Shown: in pieces, positions 1-12,200 of the stretch | Layout of the letters: every line of letters begins with the position of its first letter | Numbering within the stretch: the stretch's first letter is position 1 | Source of the DNA: Patiria pectinifera | Lineage: Eukaryota; Echinodermata; Asteroidea; Valvatida; Asterinidae | NCBI GenBank assembly: GCA_029964075.1 | Contig: CM057147.1 | Coordinates: forward strand, 12,607,513 to 12,671,512 | Reading direction: 5' to 3' | DNA length: 64,000 bases | Notes under the pieces: model-generated | Told to the model about the DNA's origin: nothing | Seen by the model: only the letters and a program-made list of their open reading frames with translations | Databases searched by the model: none | Position numbers and translations under genes: made by a program

Positions 1-64
1 CAAGAAGCAATATTAACCACACGAAATAAACAAAAATGACATATTTTCCCTGTGAGCCACCCAC

Positions 65-236
65 CTCTGCAGACGCCTTCATTGATGCAAGGGTTGACCA
101 GCACAGCAATCTGTACCTCCAGTAGCTGAGACACAGCTCCAGACAAGTCCTCTGCTAAGACAATGAAACTATCCCTGCCATGATAGTTGGAGTGTGGAGC
201 ATAGGTGAATGAGGACGTCGTCCAGCTCAAGTCCTC
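65..236 (-). CDS. Exon 35 of the large gene, cadherin-like repeat end and EGF-like start
   Basis: The acceptor is tttatattcag and the donor AGAG|gtgggt; phase 0 in, phase 1 out. It encodes SFTYAPHSNYHGRDSFIVLA (F-x-Y-x-P-x-x-x-Y-x-G-x-D-S-F) and then NPCINEGVCR, the first part of an EGF-like domain (C-x3-G-x-C). The gene continues beyond the window edge. Confidence 0.88.
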
Positions 237-3200
237 CTGAATATAAAAAGTACTCAATCTAATGTTAAAATAACTCTGAAACCGAAATTCAAATTTCACA
301 CGTGATGGACATTGAAATAGGAAAGTTTTTGATACAGACCATCAGAATAAATTGTAACTTGACTTAAGGAAGCATAACTTGTGCTTGACTTCCATATGAC
401 TTGTAAGACCTTCTGAGAACTTTATGATCCAGAGTTGGACTTAATTGCATTGATAGGGATAATGCCATGACTTGATTTTCCTACTGGGCAAGTAGAGAAA
501 CATGGGGAACTCGGTGTTGTAGTCGAGATCCTCAAAAGACCAGAAACAAGATCAATTGTAGAGCAAGCACGAGACCATTCACAAAGCCAGCCACAGGTAT
601 CAGGGCACAAACAACGACAAAGGAATCGTTTCTTGTTTGCAGTTCATTTAAATAGCTTGTGCCTTGATTTGACACTGGAGGTCTTGTGTTGGTCTTGTGA
701 TGGCCTTGTGGGCTCTCGACTACAACACTGAGTGTTATGATTGAAATCATAACAGACTGCGACTCAACAAGGATGGTGAATGACAGGGTCATTTGTCCAG
801 GGTGATTCAATGGGGCTTTAATCTGACAGCACCAACTTTACTGTGCTGTACAACACATGAATAAATCCCTGTCATATCATTGGTAGCTCGTTGATCACAT
901 GTCATTGAATTAAGTCCAATTCCATGGTAAATAGAAGTTTCATTGCGCGCTCACACTATTGGTGGCCCTGAACAATCAGATGACGAAGATGCACATGGGC
1001 AGGGTACCTTTATATCATGTAATAGGAGCTCTCAGGTAAGTCCTAGATATAAGGACACTTGTCAAAATACGAGGGCCAGCCTGACTCAAGCTACCCCATG
1101 AACTTTTCAATTCAACAACTACGCACAAAAATTGTTAGTATTCAGAATCAATGAAATACCAGAGATTAATCTTTGCACTGGCAAGAAAATGTTACTTCAA
1201 GCACATGGGCAATTCCATGAAAAAGTCTAAATGACTGAAAACAATTCATGAAATCTTCAAAACTGCAGGCATCACAACCTCACGTGTGGTTTAAAATAAA
1301 GGGGACAAGACCTTCCATTTGCAGTGAGATTGAATGTGGTAAAAATATGTTTTATTTTTCACAAACTGTTGTTGTTTTTTGGCTAAAAGAATGGATTTAA
1401 GGTAGTAGTTTCAGCAATTTGTTTTTACATGCAAACTGCAGAATGCTTTTCTAAAAAAAAAAAGAAATTTTATGCCAAAAGATTAAAAAGAAATAATTAT
1501 CAGTTTCTCACGTTTTAACTTTACCGAACATGGGCGGGCAAATTGTAACGTTAGTTACCGTTATATAAGTTACCAAAATATATCCCTGTACAGAAATGGT
1601 TTTAATAATTGTAATTGTAGCATATAACTTACACCCTTATGATGTAAGGGGACTAAATTGTTTCCATCAATGCACTAAATGAGAACACTTTTAAAGGTAT
1701 GAACATTTTTGCCATGTCCTGTTTATGTAATGTGAGTTACTGATAAAAATCTTCAAACCAAACCTACAAACATTTATTTTCATTCTAAGGAACCTCAATA
1801 TTTTGACTTTATAGAAAAACAGCACAGAAATGATAAAAGATCCTCCTTAAATGCAATGCGAGTTACCATGAAATTGCCCACATACACTTGATTAGCAAAC
1901 TTAGAGGTTTTTTGAAACCTCGGCTTCGGCTGCAGGAAACTTTATGCCCCTTACAAGGGCAGACCCAGAACACAATTTTTTTTGGGGGGGGGGGGGGCAA
2001 ACAATTTTTCGTCCCCTCAAAATTGGGTCCCAAAAATTCTGGGGAGGGGTAAGGGCCCTGAAATTTTTATTGGGTTCTAGATGCTCTGTGGTGCAATCTA
2101 AGGCAATTTCTCACCACTTTAACCAATTTTTTTTTAGGAAAAGATAGTGATGTTTGCAGTGCGTTTTTTTTGGGGGGGGGGGGCATGGCCCCCATTGGCT
2201 CCCCCCCCCCTGGATCCGCCCTTGACTTTTAGGGACAATGGCTAAATATAAGTTTGATTTTCAGCCTCAAGAACTTCCAATCCTTTATATAAGGCCAAAG
2301 TTAAGAGCATTTGATTTGGACATTGCAGGCTTTGTGTAATTCTGGAACCAGTGGCTATAAACAAATGCTGGAGGTGAGGCCAAGGTTTCAACAACCTCTT
2401 TGACATCACAACTGTTACCTCACTATGGGGCAACTCAATCCCACAAGGAATGACTGGCTCTTCACTGTCTACAGAGGGCTCACTGCAATTCTGCCTGGAA
2501 GGCACAGTCTTGACTTGGCTTTTCAGTGCCAGGGTGCCATACGTCGGGGGCCTGGTTATAATGGTCAGTTCATCATTGGTGTCAGCATCGTATGCTCCTA
2601 GCATAGCAGTCAGATCCTTGTAGGCAACATTGGTCCCTGTGTTCTGCTCAACAGTTAGCTGCATTTATAAAGTTAAACATACTGGTAAAATTTCATAATA
2701 TGACCACATGTGAAAAGGCAAATCTTAAAGTCATACAGTTTGCTTTAATAAAATAACAATATGACATAAATTGCTACAAATTTACCTGTGAAGTCAGACT
2801 GTAAAGATGAGAGTTTGGAGCGATTTAGGGCATTAATGCCATTTTTGATTTGGAGAGGAGTGAACTTAGTGAATTGTCATGAATGTAAAAGTTTCTGTTA
2901 CAGTTGTAAGCAAATCAGCAATAACTCGTTTTGACAACTGACGCGTGTTCTTTTGTCAATTTACCAATGGCCTCTTGTAGTTTTTGGTTAGAAAATGAGT
3001 CTTCAATGTCCACAATGAAAGTTTCAGCTGTCAGATACAATTGTCGCTTTTGCATTATTTGTTTACAACTGTATGAATTTCTGTAAGGAAGCATAACAAA
3101 GTTTAAGTGTAAAGGACTCACATGTGATGAATTCCATGAATCCCCATCTGATTATACGGAGAACCACCGGATAAACACGTGAAATTAAACCAAAAAAACC

Positions 3201-6200
3201 CCATTATTATTACTTAATTTACCAAAGCAATGCGTCCATTGCCAACAATTTGGCCATTATGTGCACTGTATAACACAGGATTATCGTTGACTGGTCGGAC
3301 TTCAATGGTAAGATTGACAGTGGTAGATACAGGCTCTATCTCATGAAATGTCTGCACCTCTCTCACTGAATAAAAGAAAAGAAAGAGAACAATTAAGTCA
3401 GCCGAATGTACCACTTGCATAGGACCATTTATAATCATCCAACAATTGATATCCCAAACTACTGAGCGAAATCACAGATTCAGTAAACATCACCCTGATA
3501 ATAACCAGCCAAGAAATTGTCTAATCAGACATGCTTTGCAAGGAAAATTAACTTAATTTTCAGCCTCTTAAAAAGAACTGTATCTCAAAACATCTAAAGT
3601 CTAATGAATACCTGAGGTTTTTCCTTTAATGACATATTTTTAAATTACTTGTATTTGTTCTTATGGGGTTTTTTTTCACTGTGTTTTGTTCATTTTTCAG
3701 TGATAAAAATATACAGTATTTAATTTTTTTTGGCAGATTGATCTTTCAGAAAACAATATCTTGTAGAGACTCTTACCAGTGATTTGCAGAGTGAAAATAC
3801 CGTAGCAATCAGCACAAGGTGTATAGCTGAATTCACCGGTCTCTGTGATCGTTGCTATGCCTTGCATGTCCTTGTTACCACGAAGCTCAAATACCAAAAT
3901 GACATCTTCAAGATCAGTTGCCTGGAATGTGTACAACAGAGTTCCTGGAATAGAATATGAAGCATGAAAAAAAACAACAACTGATATTCGACATTCACTA
4001 CAATTTGTACTGCCAGTGATGTGTAATATTTAGATTGTTTATTATACAGTTTATTTTGTAAAGTCTTAAATCAGAAAAGGTGACAAATTAAGTACTTTCT
4101 ACAGGTTAAATAATACATATACTATACAGGTAAAAACAGAATATTTGAGACATTTTGCTATGCACTGATTCAGACAACAAATGAAGCATTATGGAAACAT
4201 TTTGATTTACTGGTTTTTTTTATAAAGCTCACTTCGATAATCAGAAGAATACAATAAAATATAAGATGTAAGTTTCCATTAATGTAGTGGAACATTCAAT
4301 TGATTGTATAGGTAAAGTTACCTTCATCCTCATTCATGAACATATGCTCTACCAAGTTTGTGATAACTGGTGGGTTATTGGAGATGGCGTCTAAGACAAC
4401 AGCCAATGCAAAATGAGTCTCATGGCTGAAGTATGTCGTGTTGGAAGGAACTGAATCTTCTTGCAAAGCACGCCGCTTGCGACCTGGCTCTAAGGATGAC
4501 GAGGCTGGAGTCTGTGTGGAACAAACCTACAAAGTGAAGGAAAAACACACTGTGTTAGTCATATGCTTATTAAAACAGATAATGACAGAAATGGATCTGT
4601 TTGAAAATCGTTGCACGCTGCAGTAAATTGTGGAAGGTCTCTCGTAGTGCCATGGAAGGATATCATTTTTGAAGGATATTTGATCTAAGAAGAACCAGTG
4701 GGTGAACACTCCATGCTGATATCACTATGCTTGTGTTTTCTCCTGATACATTTCCTGAATGGACATGAGAGGGCAAATAAAGGGGACACATTAAAGTCCT
4801 GGGTTAGGAATCCTCTTACTCATGCATCTCACAGCAAGTTTGAGCGTGATCTACATCAGTTACCATAACTATCTTCTAATCTTCTTAGGGATTATGTGGT
4901 ACTGGAATCCACGCATTTTACATATCTTGCTTTCGACAGCCATGACAGACTGTGCAAAATGCAACGACAAGCAACAGAAGAGAGAGATGCAACTGATAGC
5001 AAATAGAGTAATTTGAGCGATAATGTAGAATTTGACATGAGTCTGTAGACTGCTCGTTCAAGTAGACAGCTATCACACATTCACATTGGTAGGAAAAGAT
5101 TTAATTAATGGTCCATCAACAGCTGCTTGTGGTATAACTCTGTCTGGATTGAATAAATGAAATCATATTATTTTATACTTTTTCAAATTTCAAAGTCCTA
5201 AAAGTATCTAAAGAGTGGTGTTCAATTTTTTGTCTTAAAGTATAGTCTTGGCCACAGACTGGATTTTGGATAATGTTCCACTATTGTAGACTGGTTCCTG
5301 CTTCCATACAAAAATGGTGCGATAGTTATCTTGCATTTACATTTGAAACGTTTGTGCGTGTATACAAAAGAGATTCTACTTTTCTGGACACGATGTTCAA
5401 GTTCTCATTCAAAAGTATATACCAGTTGAACATATTGAATATTGCACCCTTCGCTTGGACCAATCAATTGTGAACGCAAGCTTGTCATAGTAACCATGAA
5501 CACGTGAATTTTGGGCTTAGTGTGCCCGCTTAAAATGTAAACGATGTGCACCATTCACTCTGTATACACCCAAGGCATTAAACCTCTCATAAATACAGCA
5601 AACTAGGAGGTCGGAGTGATCTAATGGTCCCTATCCCGGCCCGTTTTGCGCAAGAAATCAAGTACCCAAGGCTCATTGCATTGTGGGAATACTGATATAT
5701 CCAACGGGAGGAAACTTCTTCCCACTCTATATTTATTCCATAGGGCAGCACCAGTCCCAATATCTATCAATGATGAAGGGACTGGCAACCAGTCTACACC
5801 TTACATCCAAGCAGATTGTAAACCCCCTCAGAAGCAGAGGCACAATAAACAACATGAACCCCTTCCAGTTTAGGTAATTTGCACTCAAACCTGAGCATTT
5901 TTAAGTAAATCTCAAGCACACACATTACAAAGAACAAAGTTAGTCAGAGTTAGAGTGCCGAAACTCCCAGAACTGGATTTAATTCATCTATGGCCGGGGG
6001 GATGGGCTTGCCATGAACAGGATGTATGGCTTGGGCCAGGACTACTTGAAATAAAGACAATTGATCCGCGGAACTAACTTTGCTATGGTGGACGTCTGCA
6101 CGTGCCATGGTCTGGCTGCCTGACTTGGGCCAAGACTACTTGAAATAAAGATATCCGAATGAAATCTTTGAATTGCAAGACCAACCTGTACATTGACTTG

Positions 6201-9200
6201 GTTCCCATCATCAAGGTATGTAATTTGATCCACATCACTGCAAGTCTTAGCTGCATCTTGCCATTGAGAGTGACCTAAAAAAAGATTATGTGACAATGAC
6301 ACTTAAATATAACTACAATGTCTTCATGTTCCACAAACAGCATATCTCACGTTTTGGAAAGAAGCTGGGGGGGGGGGAGGGTATGGCTCTACGAATAATT
6401 ACCAAAAATATTGTCGTGTTATGAATGAAAGAAGTAAGCAAATGTCAATAATAGGAGAAAAAAAAACCAAAGTAGCAAAGAGTGGAAAAAAGTAATGTAC
6501 ATAAATCCATGCTTGACATATTGACATATTGACAACCACCACCGCTTTTTCCTTTTGTCAATGGTGAAATATTGAACACGGGCCGAAACTTGCATCCGTG
6601 AAAAAGGCTACCAAGTAGAGTGCAGAGACAGAGCGGAACAGTAAACATCTAGGAATTAACCAAACAGTCTTTTTCTGGACTACCAATACTTTCAAAAGGA
6701 CAAATGATCATTGTTGCAAAAGAGGTGGAAATAAAAAAGAAAAAAATAAGGAAAATAAAGTTGGGGCTGAATTTGAATTAGCCATAACTGCGATTGGAAA
6801 TTTATCCAATGGGAAATATTTTTTCATTAATAAAAATCGAATGGACTCTACTCTCCGAAAATGTTTTGATATTTGCGAGGAAGATTAAGAGGGTTCAATT
6901 TTTTTGAGACACCGTGTATCTACTTTACCTTCATAGCAACGAAGAATGATTTGATTATTTACGTGTTAAACTCTTCACCTTAGTCCCAGTAGATAAGTTT
7001 AGGTTTTGTCTCTGTCCAGTTCCCTGGTGTGCTAAGACTCACCTTTGTCCCAGTAGATAAGTCTAGGTCTTGTTTCTGTCCAGTTCCCTGGTGTGCTTAG
7101 ACTCACCTTTGTCCCAGTAGATAAGTCTAGGTTTTGTCTCCGTCCAGTTCCCTGGTGTGCTTAGACTCACCTTTGTCCCAGTAGATAAGTCTAGGTTTTG
7201 TCTCTGTCCAGTTCCCCAGTGAGCTTACACTCACCTTTGTCCCAGTAGATAAGTCTAGGTTTTGCCTCTGTCAAGTTCCCCGGTGTGCTAAGACTCACCT
7301 TTGTCCCAGTAGATAAGTCTAGGTTTTGTCTCCGTCCAGTTCCCCGGTGAGCTTACACTCACCTTTGTCCCAGTAGATAAGTCTAGGTTTTGCCTCTGTC
7401 CAGTTTCCCGGTGTGCTAAGACTCACCTTGGTCCCAGTAGATAAGTCTAGGTTTTGCCTCTGTCCAGTTACCCAGTGTGCTGAGACTCACCTTTGTCCCA
7501 GTAGATAAGTCTAGATTTTGTCTCTCTCCAGTTCCCTGGTGTGCTGAGACTCACCTTTGACACAGTAGATAAGTCAAGGTTTTCCCTCTGTCCAGTTCCC
7601 CAGTGTGCTTAGAATCATGTTTGTCCCAGTAGATAAGCCTAGGTTTGCTACAGTCCAGTTCCCCGGTGTGCTGAGACTCACCTTTGTCCCATTACCCAGG
7701 TGTGCTAAGACTCACCTTTGTCCCAGTAGATAAGTCTAGATTTTGTCTCTCTCCAGTTCCCTGGTGTGCTGAGACTCACCTTTGACACAGTAGATAAGTC
7801 AAGGTTTTCCCTCTGTCCAGTTCCCCAGTGTGCTTAGAATCATGTTTGTCCCAGTAGATAAGCCTAGGTTTGCTACAGTCCAGTTCCCCGGTGTGCTGAG
7901 ACTCACCTTTGTCCCATTACCCAGGTGTGCTTAGACTCCCCTTTGTCCCAGTAGATAAGTCTAGGTTTTGTCTCTGTCCAATCCTGCGGTCTGCTGAGAC
8001 TCATCTTTGTCCCAGGAGAGAAATATAGGTTTTGCCTCTGTCCAGTTCCCCGCTGTACTTAGATTAACCTTTGTCCCAGTAGATAAGTCTACGTTTTGTC
8101 TCTGTCCAGTTCCCCCGTGTGCTTAGACTCCTTTTGTCACAGTAGATAAGTCTACGTTTTGTCTCTGTCCAGTTCCCCGGTGTGCTAAGACTCACTTTTG
8201 TCTCAGTAGAAAGGTCTAGGTTTTGCCTCTGTCCAGTTCCCCGGTGTGATTAGACTCACCTTAATCCAAGTATATCAATATAGGTTTTGTCTCTGTCCAG
8301 TTCCCCGGTGTGCTTAGACTCACTTTTGTATCAGTAGATAAGTCTAGGTTTTGCCTCTGTCCAGTTCCCCGGTGTGCTTAGACTCACCTTTGTCCCAGTA
8401 GAGAAGTCTATATTTTGTCTCTGTCCAGTTCCCCCGTGTGCTTAGACTCCTTTTGTCCCAGTAGATAAGTCTAGGTTTTGCCTCTGTCCAGTTCCCCAGT
8501 GTGCTAAGACTCACCTTGGTCCCAGTAGATGAGCCTAGGTTTTGTCTCTGTCCAGTTACCCGGTGTGCTTAGACTCACTTTTGTCTGAGTAGGTAAGTCT
8601 AGGTTTTGCCTCTGTCCAGTTCCCCGGTGTAATTAGACTCACCTTTATCCAAGTATATAAATCTAGGTTTTGTCTCTGTCCAGTTCCCCAGTGTGCTTAG
8701 ACTCACTTTTGTCTCAGTAGATAAGTCTAAGTTTTGCCTCTGTCCAGTTCCCCGGTGTGCTTAGACTCACCTTTGTCCCAGTAGATAAGTCTATATTTTG
8801 TCTCTGTCCAGTTTCCCCGTGTGCTTAGACTCCTTTTGTCCCAGTAGATAAGTCTAGGGTTTGCCTCTGTCCAGTTCCCCAGTGTGCTAAGACTCACCTT
8901 GGTCCCAGTAGTTGAGCCTAGGTTTCGCCTCTGTCCAGTTCCCTGGTGTGCTGAGACTCACTTTAATCCAAGTATATAAATCTAGGTTTTGCCTCTGTCC
9001 GGTTGCCCGGTGTGCTTAGACTCACCTTAATCCAAGTATATAAATCTAGGTTTTGTCTCTGTCCAGTTCCCCGGTGTGCTGAGACTCACCTTAATTCAAG
9101 TATATAAATCTAGGTTTTGTCCCTGTCCTGTACCACGGTGTGCATAGACTCACCCGAGTCCCAGTAAATAAGTCTAGGTTTTGCCTCTGTCCAGTCCCCG

Positions 9201-12200
9201 CTGTACTTAGATTAACCTTTGTCCCAGTAGATAAGTCTAGGTTTTGTCTCTGTCCAGTTTCCTGCATGCCTGGACTCACTTTTGTCCCAGTAGATAAGTC
9301 TAGGTTTTGCCTCTGTCCAGTTCCCTGGTGTGCTTAGACTCACCTTTGTCAAAGTAGATAAGCCCAGGTTTTGTCTCTGTACACTCACCAGGTGTACTTA
9401 GACTCACCTTTGTCCTAGTAGATAAGTCTAGGTTTTGCCTCTGTCCAGTCCCCCGCTGTACTTAGATTAGCCTTTAGTCAAGTTCCCCGCGCCTATACCG
9501 GACCATCCGGACACGTAACGCACCCCGGATGCTGGGAGGTAAAAAGACTAGCACGAGAGGCGGAGCAGCAAGGGCCTTTACTTTCTTGTGGAACTGTTCA
9601 CTTATTCATTTATTCATGTAATATAATCAAGCAATATAAACCAATCATTTAATGGTGGTTTGCGGTAACAGAGATGCCAACACTGAATTTCTAAAAAGAG
9701 TAGCAAGTGGACTTTTTTATATGCAAGCGCGAAGCCTTCTCGGCATGGGGTCCGGGGCCCGCTCAAGGGCCCCGAAAAAGTTTGGACTCCAGATGCTCTG
9801 TGGTGAAATCTGAGGCATTTCAGGGCCACTTTCCCTGACTTTTTAAATCAAATTATTTTTTTTTTTACCAACCCAAATCTCAGATGGGGGCAACAGAGGC
9901 ACTAGGTTTTCCAGGGGCACGTGCCCCCGCCCCAGCCCCCCCCTTGGCGACGCCACTGAGTGGCACACTGTACCGGTTGCGACCATAAATTGTTTGTGGG
10001 TGATCAGACTACTCAGGGTCTCCGTCTTCATATTGGGGCGAAACTCCGTCCTGTTTTTCGTGACCAGACTAAAGATTCTCTCACAGTGTGCGTTGGAATG
10101 GAATATACAAAGAATGGCTAGCATCACCATGGACAAGAGGCTGTATATCAGTTGACCATTGCCATCTTTTTGCCGGCTCATCAGATGCCACTGAGTGTCA
10201 GCTCTGTCGCAACTTGTGATGCTTTCCGGCAAGTTCCTCATTTGATAAACCACGAACTCCCTTTCAAGCTTGTCATTGTCCTTAGAATTTAGTTGGAGGC
10301 AGGGAAAACGTTGGACGAAGAATTTAACAGAGACAAATTCCATGTCTTCTCTAACAGTCACGTCAACAACTGCAGCATGAGAAAGTACCGGATCATCATA
10401 TGGGAATTTCTTCAGCTTGTACTCCACAGCCTTGGAGAAGAAGCCACGTACAGAAGCATAAAATTTGGGGAGATCCAGCTCCTTACTATTGGTGTTTGCT
10501 ACAATGAAGTCATTTGTTTTCTTTCCCACAAACAGGCTTTGATCACTCTTCTGGTTCTGGATGTTTTGGTACTGCACTTGAGTGATTTTCTTAGATGCAT
10601 TGATAACACTTGGCTTGACAAAGCAGTTTAGCAGATCCTTCAGTTGTTGGAGTAGAGTTCTGAGTAGAATATGGATGCATGGCTTGTCCAGTTGCAGCAA
10701 GGTATTTGCCTTATCAAACATTGGCAGTACAGCATCTAAGAAGTAACAGAAGAGTTGGAAATTCAAGTCCTGCATATTTGCCTTATCAAAGATTGGCAGT
10801 ACAGCATCTAAGAAGTAACAGAAGAGTAGGAAATTCAAGTCCTGCATATTCTTGCATACTCTCTCCACTCTCTGCTGTGGCAATGATCTGGAACTTGGCT
10901 ATGGTCTTTGCTGGCCATCTGTCGTCTGCCGTGTTGACGTAGATTTTGAGGTCTTGTCCAGATCAGCAGTTTTTTTCTGAGCCTGCTTTGACCCAGCCAG
11001 ACTCTCCTGCTGGAAGAGACAACCTGACAGGTCAAACTCTCCATCAACCCTCTGTTGGGAGTTTTCACTGCCACTGTTGCTGCTGGTGGCCTGTGTGCTT
11101 TTGCTGCTGGGTTGGGTGCTCTTGCTGGTGGCCTGGGTGCCTTTGCTGCTGGGTTGGGTGCTCTTGCTGGTGGCCTGGGTGCTTTTGCTGCTGGGTTGGG
11201 TGCTCTTGCTGGTGGCCTGGGTGCTTTTGCTGCTGGGTTGGGTGCTCTTGCTGGTGGCCTGGGTAATCTTGCTGCTGGGTTGGGTGCTCTTGCTGGTGGC
11301 CTGGGTGCTTTTGCTGCTGGGATGGGTGCTCTTGCCGGTGGCCTGGGTGCTTTTGCTGCTGTGTTGGGTGCTCTTGCTGGTGGCCTGGGTGCTTTTGCTG
11401 CTGGGTTGGGTGCTCTTGCTGGTGGCCTGGGTGCCTTTGCTGCTGGGTTGGGTGCTCTTGCTGGTGGCCTGGGTGCTTTTGCTGCTGGGATTGGTGCTCT
11501 TGCTGGTGGCCTGTGTGCTTTTGCTGCTGTGTTGGGTGCTCTTGCTGGTGGCCTGTGTGCTTTTGCTGCTGGGATGGGTGCTCTTGCTGGTGGCCTGGGT
11601 GCTTTTGCTGCTGTGTTGGGTGCTCTTGCTGGTGGCCTGGGTGCTTTTGCTGCCGTGTTGGGTGCTCTTGCTGGTGGCGTGGGTAATCTTGTAGCTGGGT
11701 TTGGTGCTCTTGCTGGTGGCCTGGGTAATCTTGCTGCTGTGTTGGGTGCTCTTGCTGGTGGCCTGTGTGCTTTTGCTGCTGGGATGGGTGCTCTTGCTGG
11801 TGGCCTGGGTGCTTTTGCTGCTGTGTTGGGTGCTCTTGCTGGTGGCCTGGGTGCTTTTGCTGCCGTGTTGGGTGCTCTTGCTGGTGGCGTGGGTAATCTT
11901 GTAGCTGGGTTTGGTGCTCTTGCTGGTGGCCTGGGTAATCTTGCTGCTGGGTTGGGTGCTCTTGCTCTCAATCAACTTGAACTGGTCTTTGAAATACCTT
12001 AGCAAAGCAGGCCATTGCTCGAGCAACCTACTTATGCATTGGGAGAGGGAGAGCCACCGTGTGCTGACATGCTTCACAATTTTCTTTATCTGAACACCAC
12101 ACAGTTTTTGAAACTGCTGAAGTTCTCGCTTTCTCTTGCTGGACTTCTGAAGGTAAAAGTAAATGTCCACAAGCACATCTTCAACAGACACTGGAAGATG

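Noticed and set aside
2915..3121. Exon-like stretch with acceptor (CTTCCTTACAG) and donor between exons 33 and 34
   Set aside because: Its phases (2 in, 1 out) do not fit flanking exons that already join at phase 0 and give a continuous cadherin-like repeat.
6965..9485. CRISPR-like regular repeats
   Set aside because: Units are contiguous without unique spacers and the context is an animal intron, so it is a minisatellite.
10835..11971. Long Arg/Pro/Ala-rich minus-strand ORF
   Set aside because: It is a shifted frame of the same minisatellite, without the transposase motifs.
11055..12002. Long Gly/Ala-rich and Leu/Val/Trp-rich plus-strand ORFs
   Set aside because: They are other-frame readings of the 42-bp minisatellite; the coding frame is on the minus strand within the hAT transposase.
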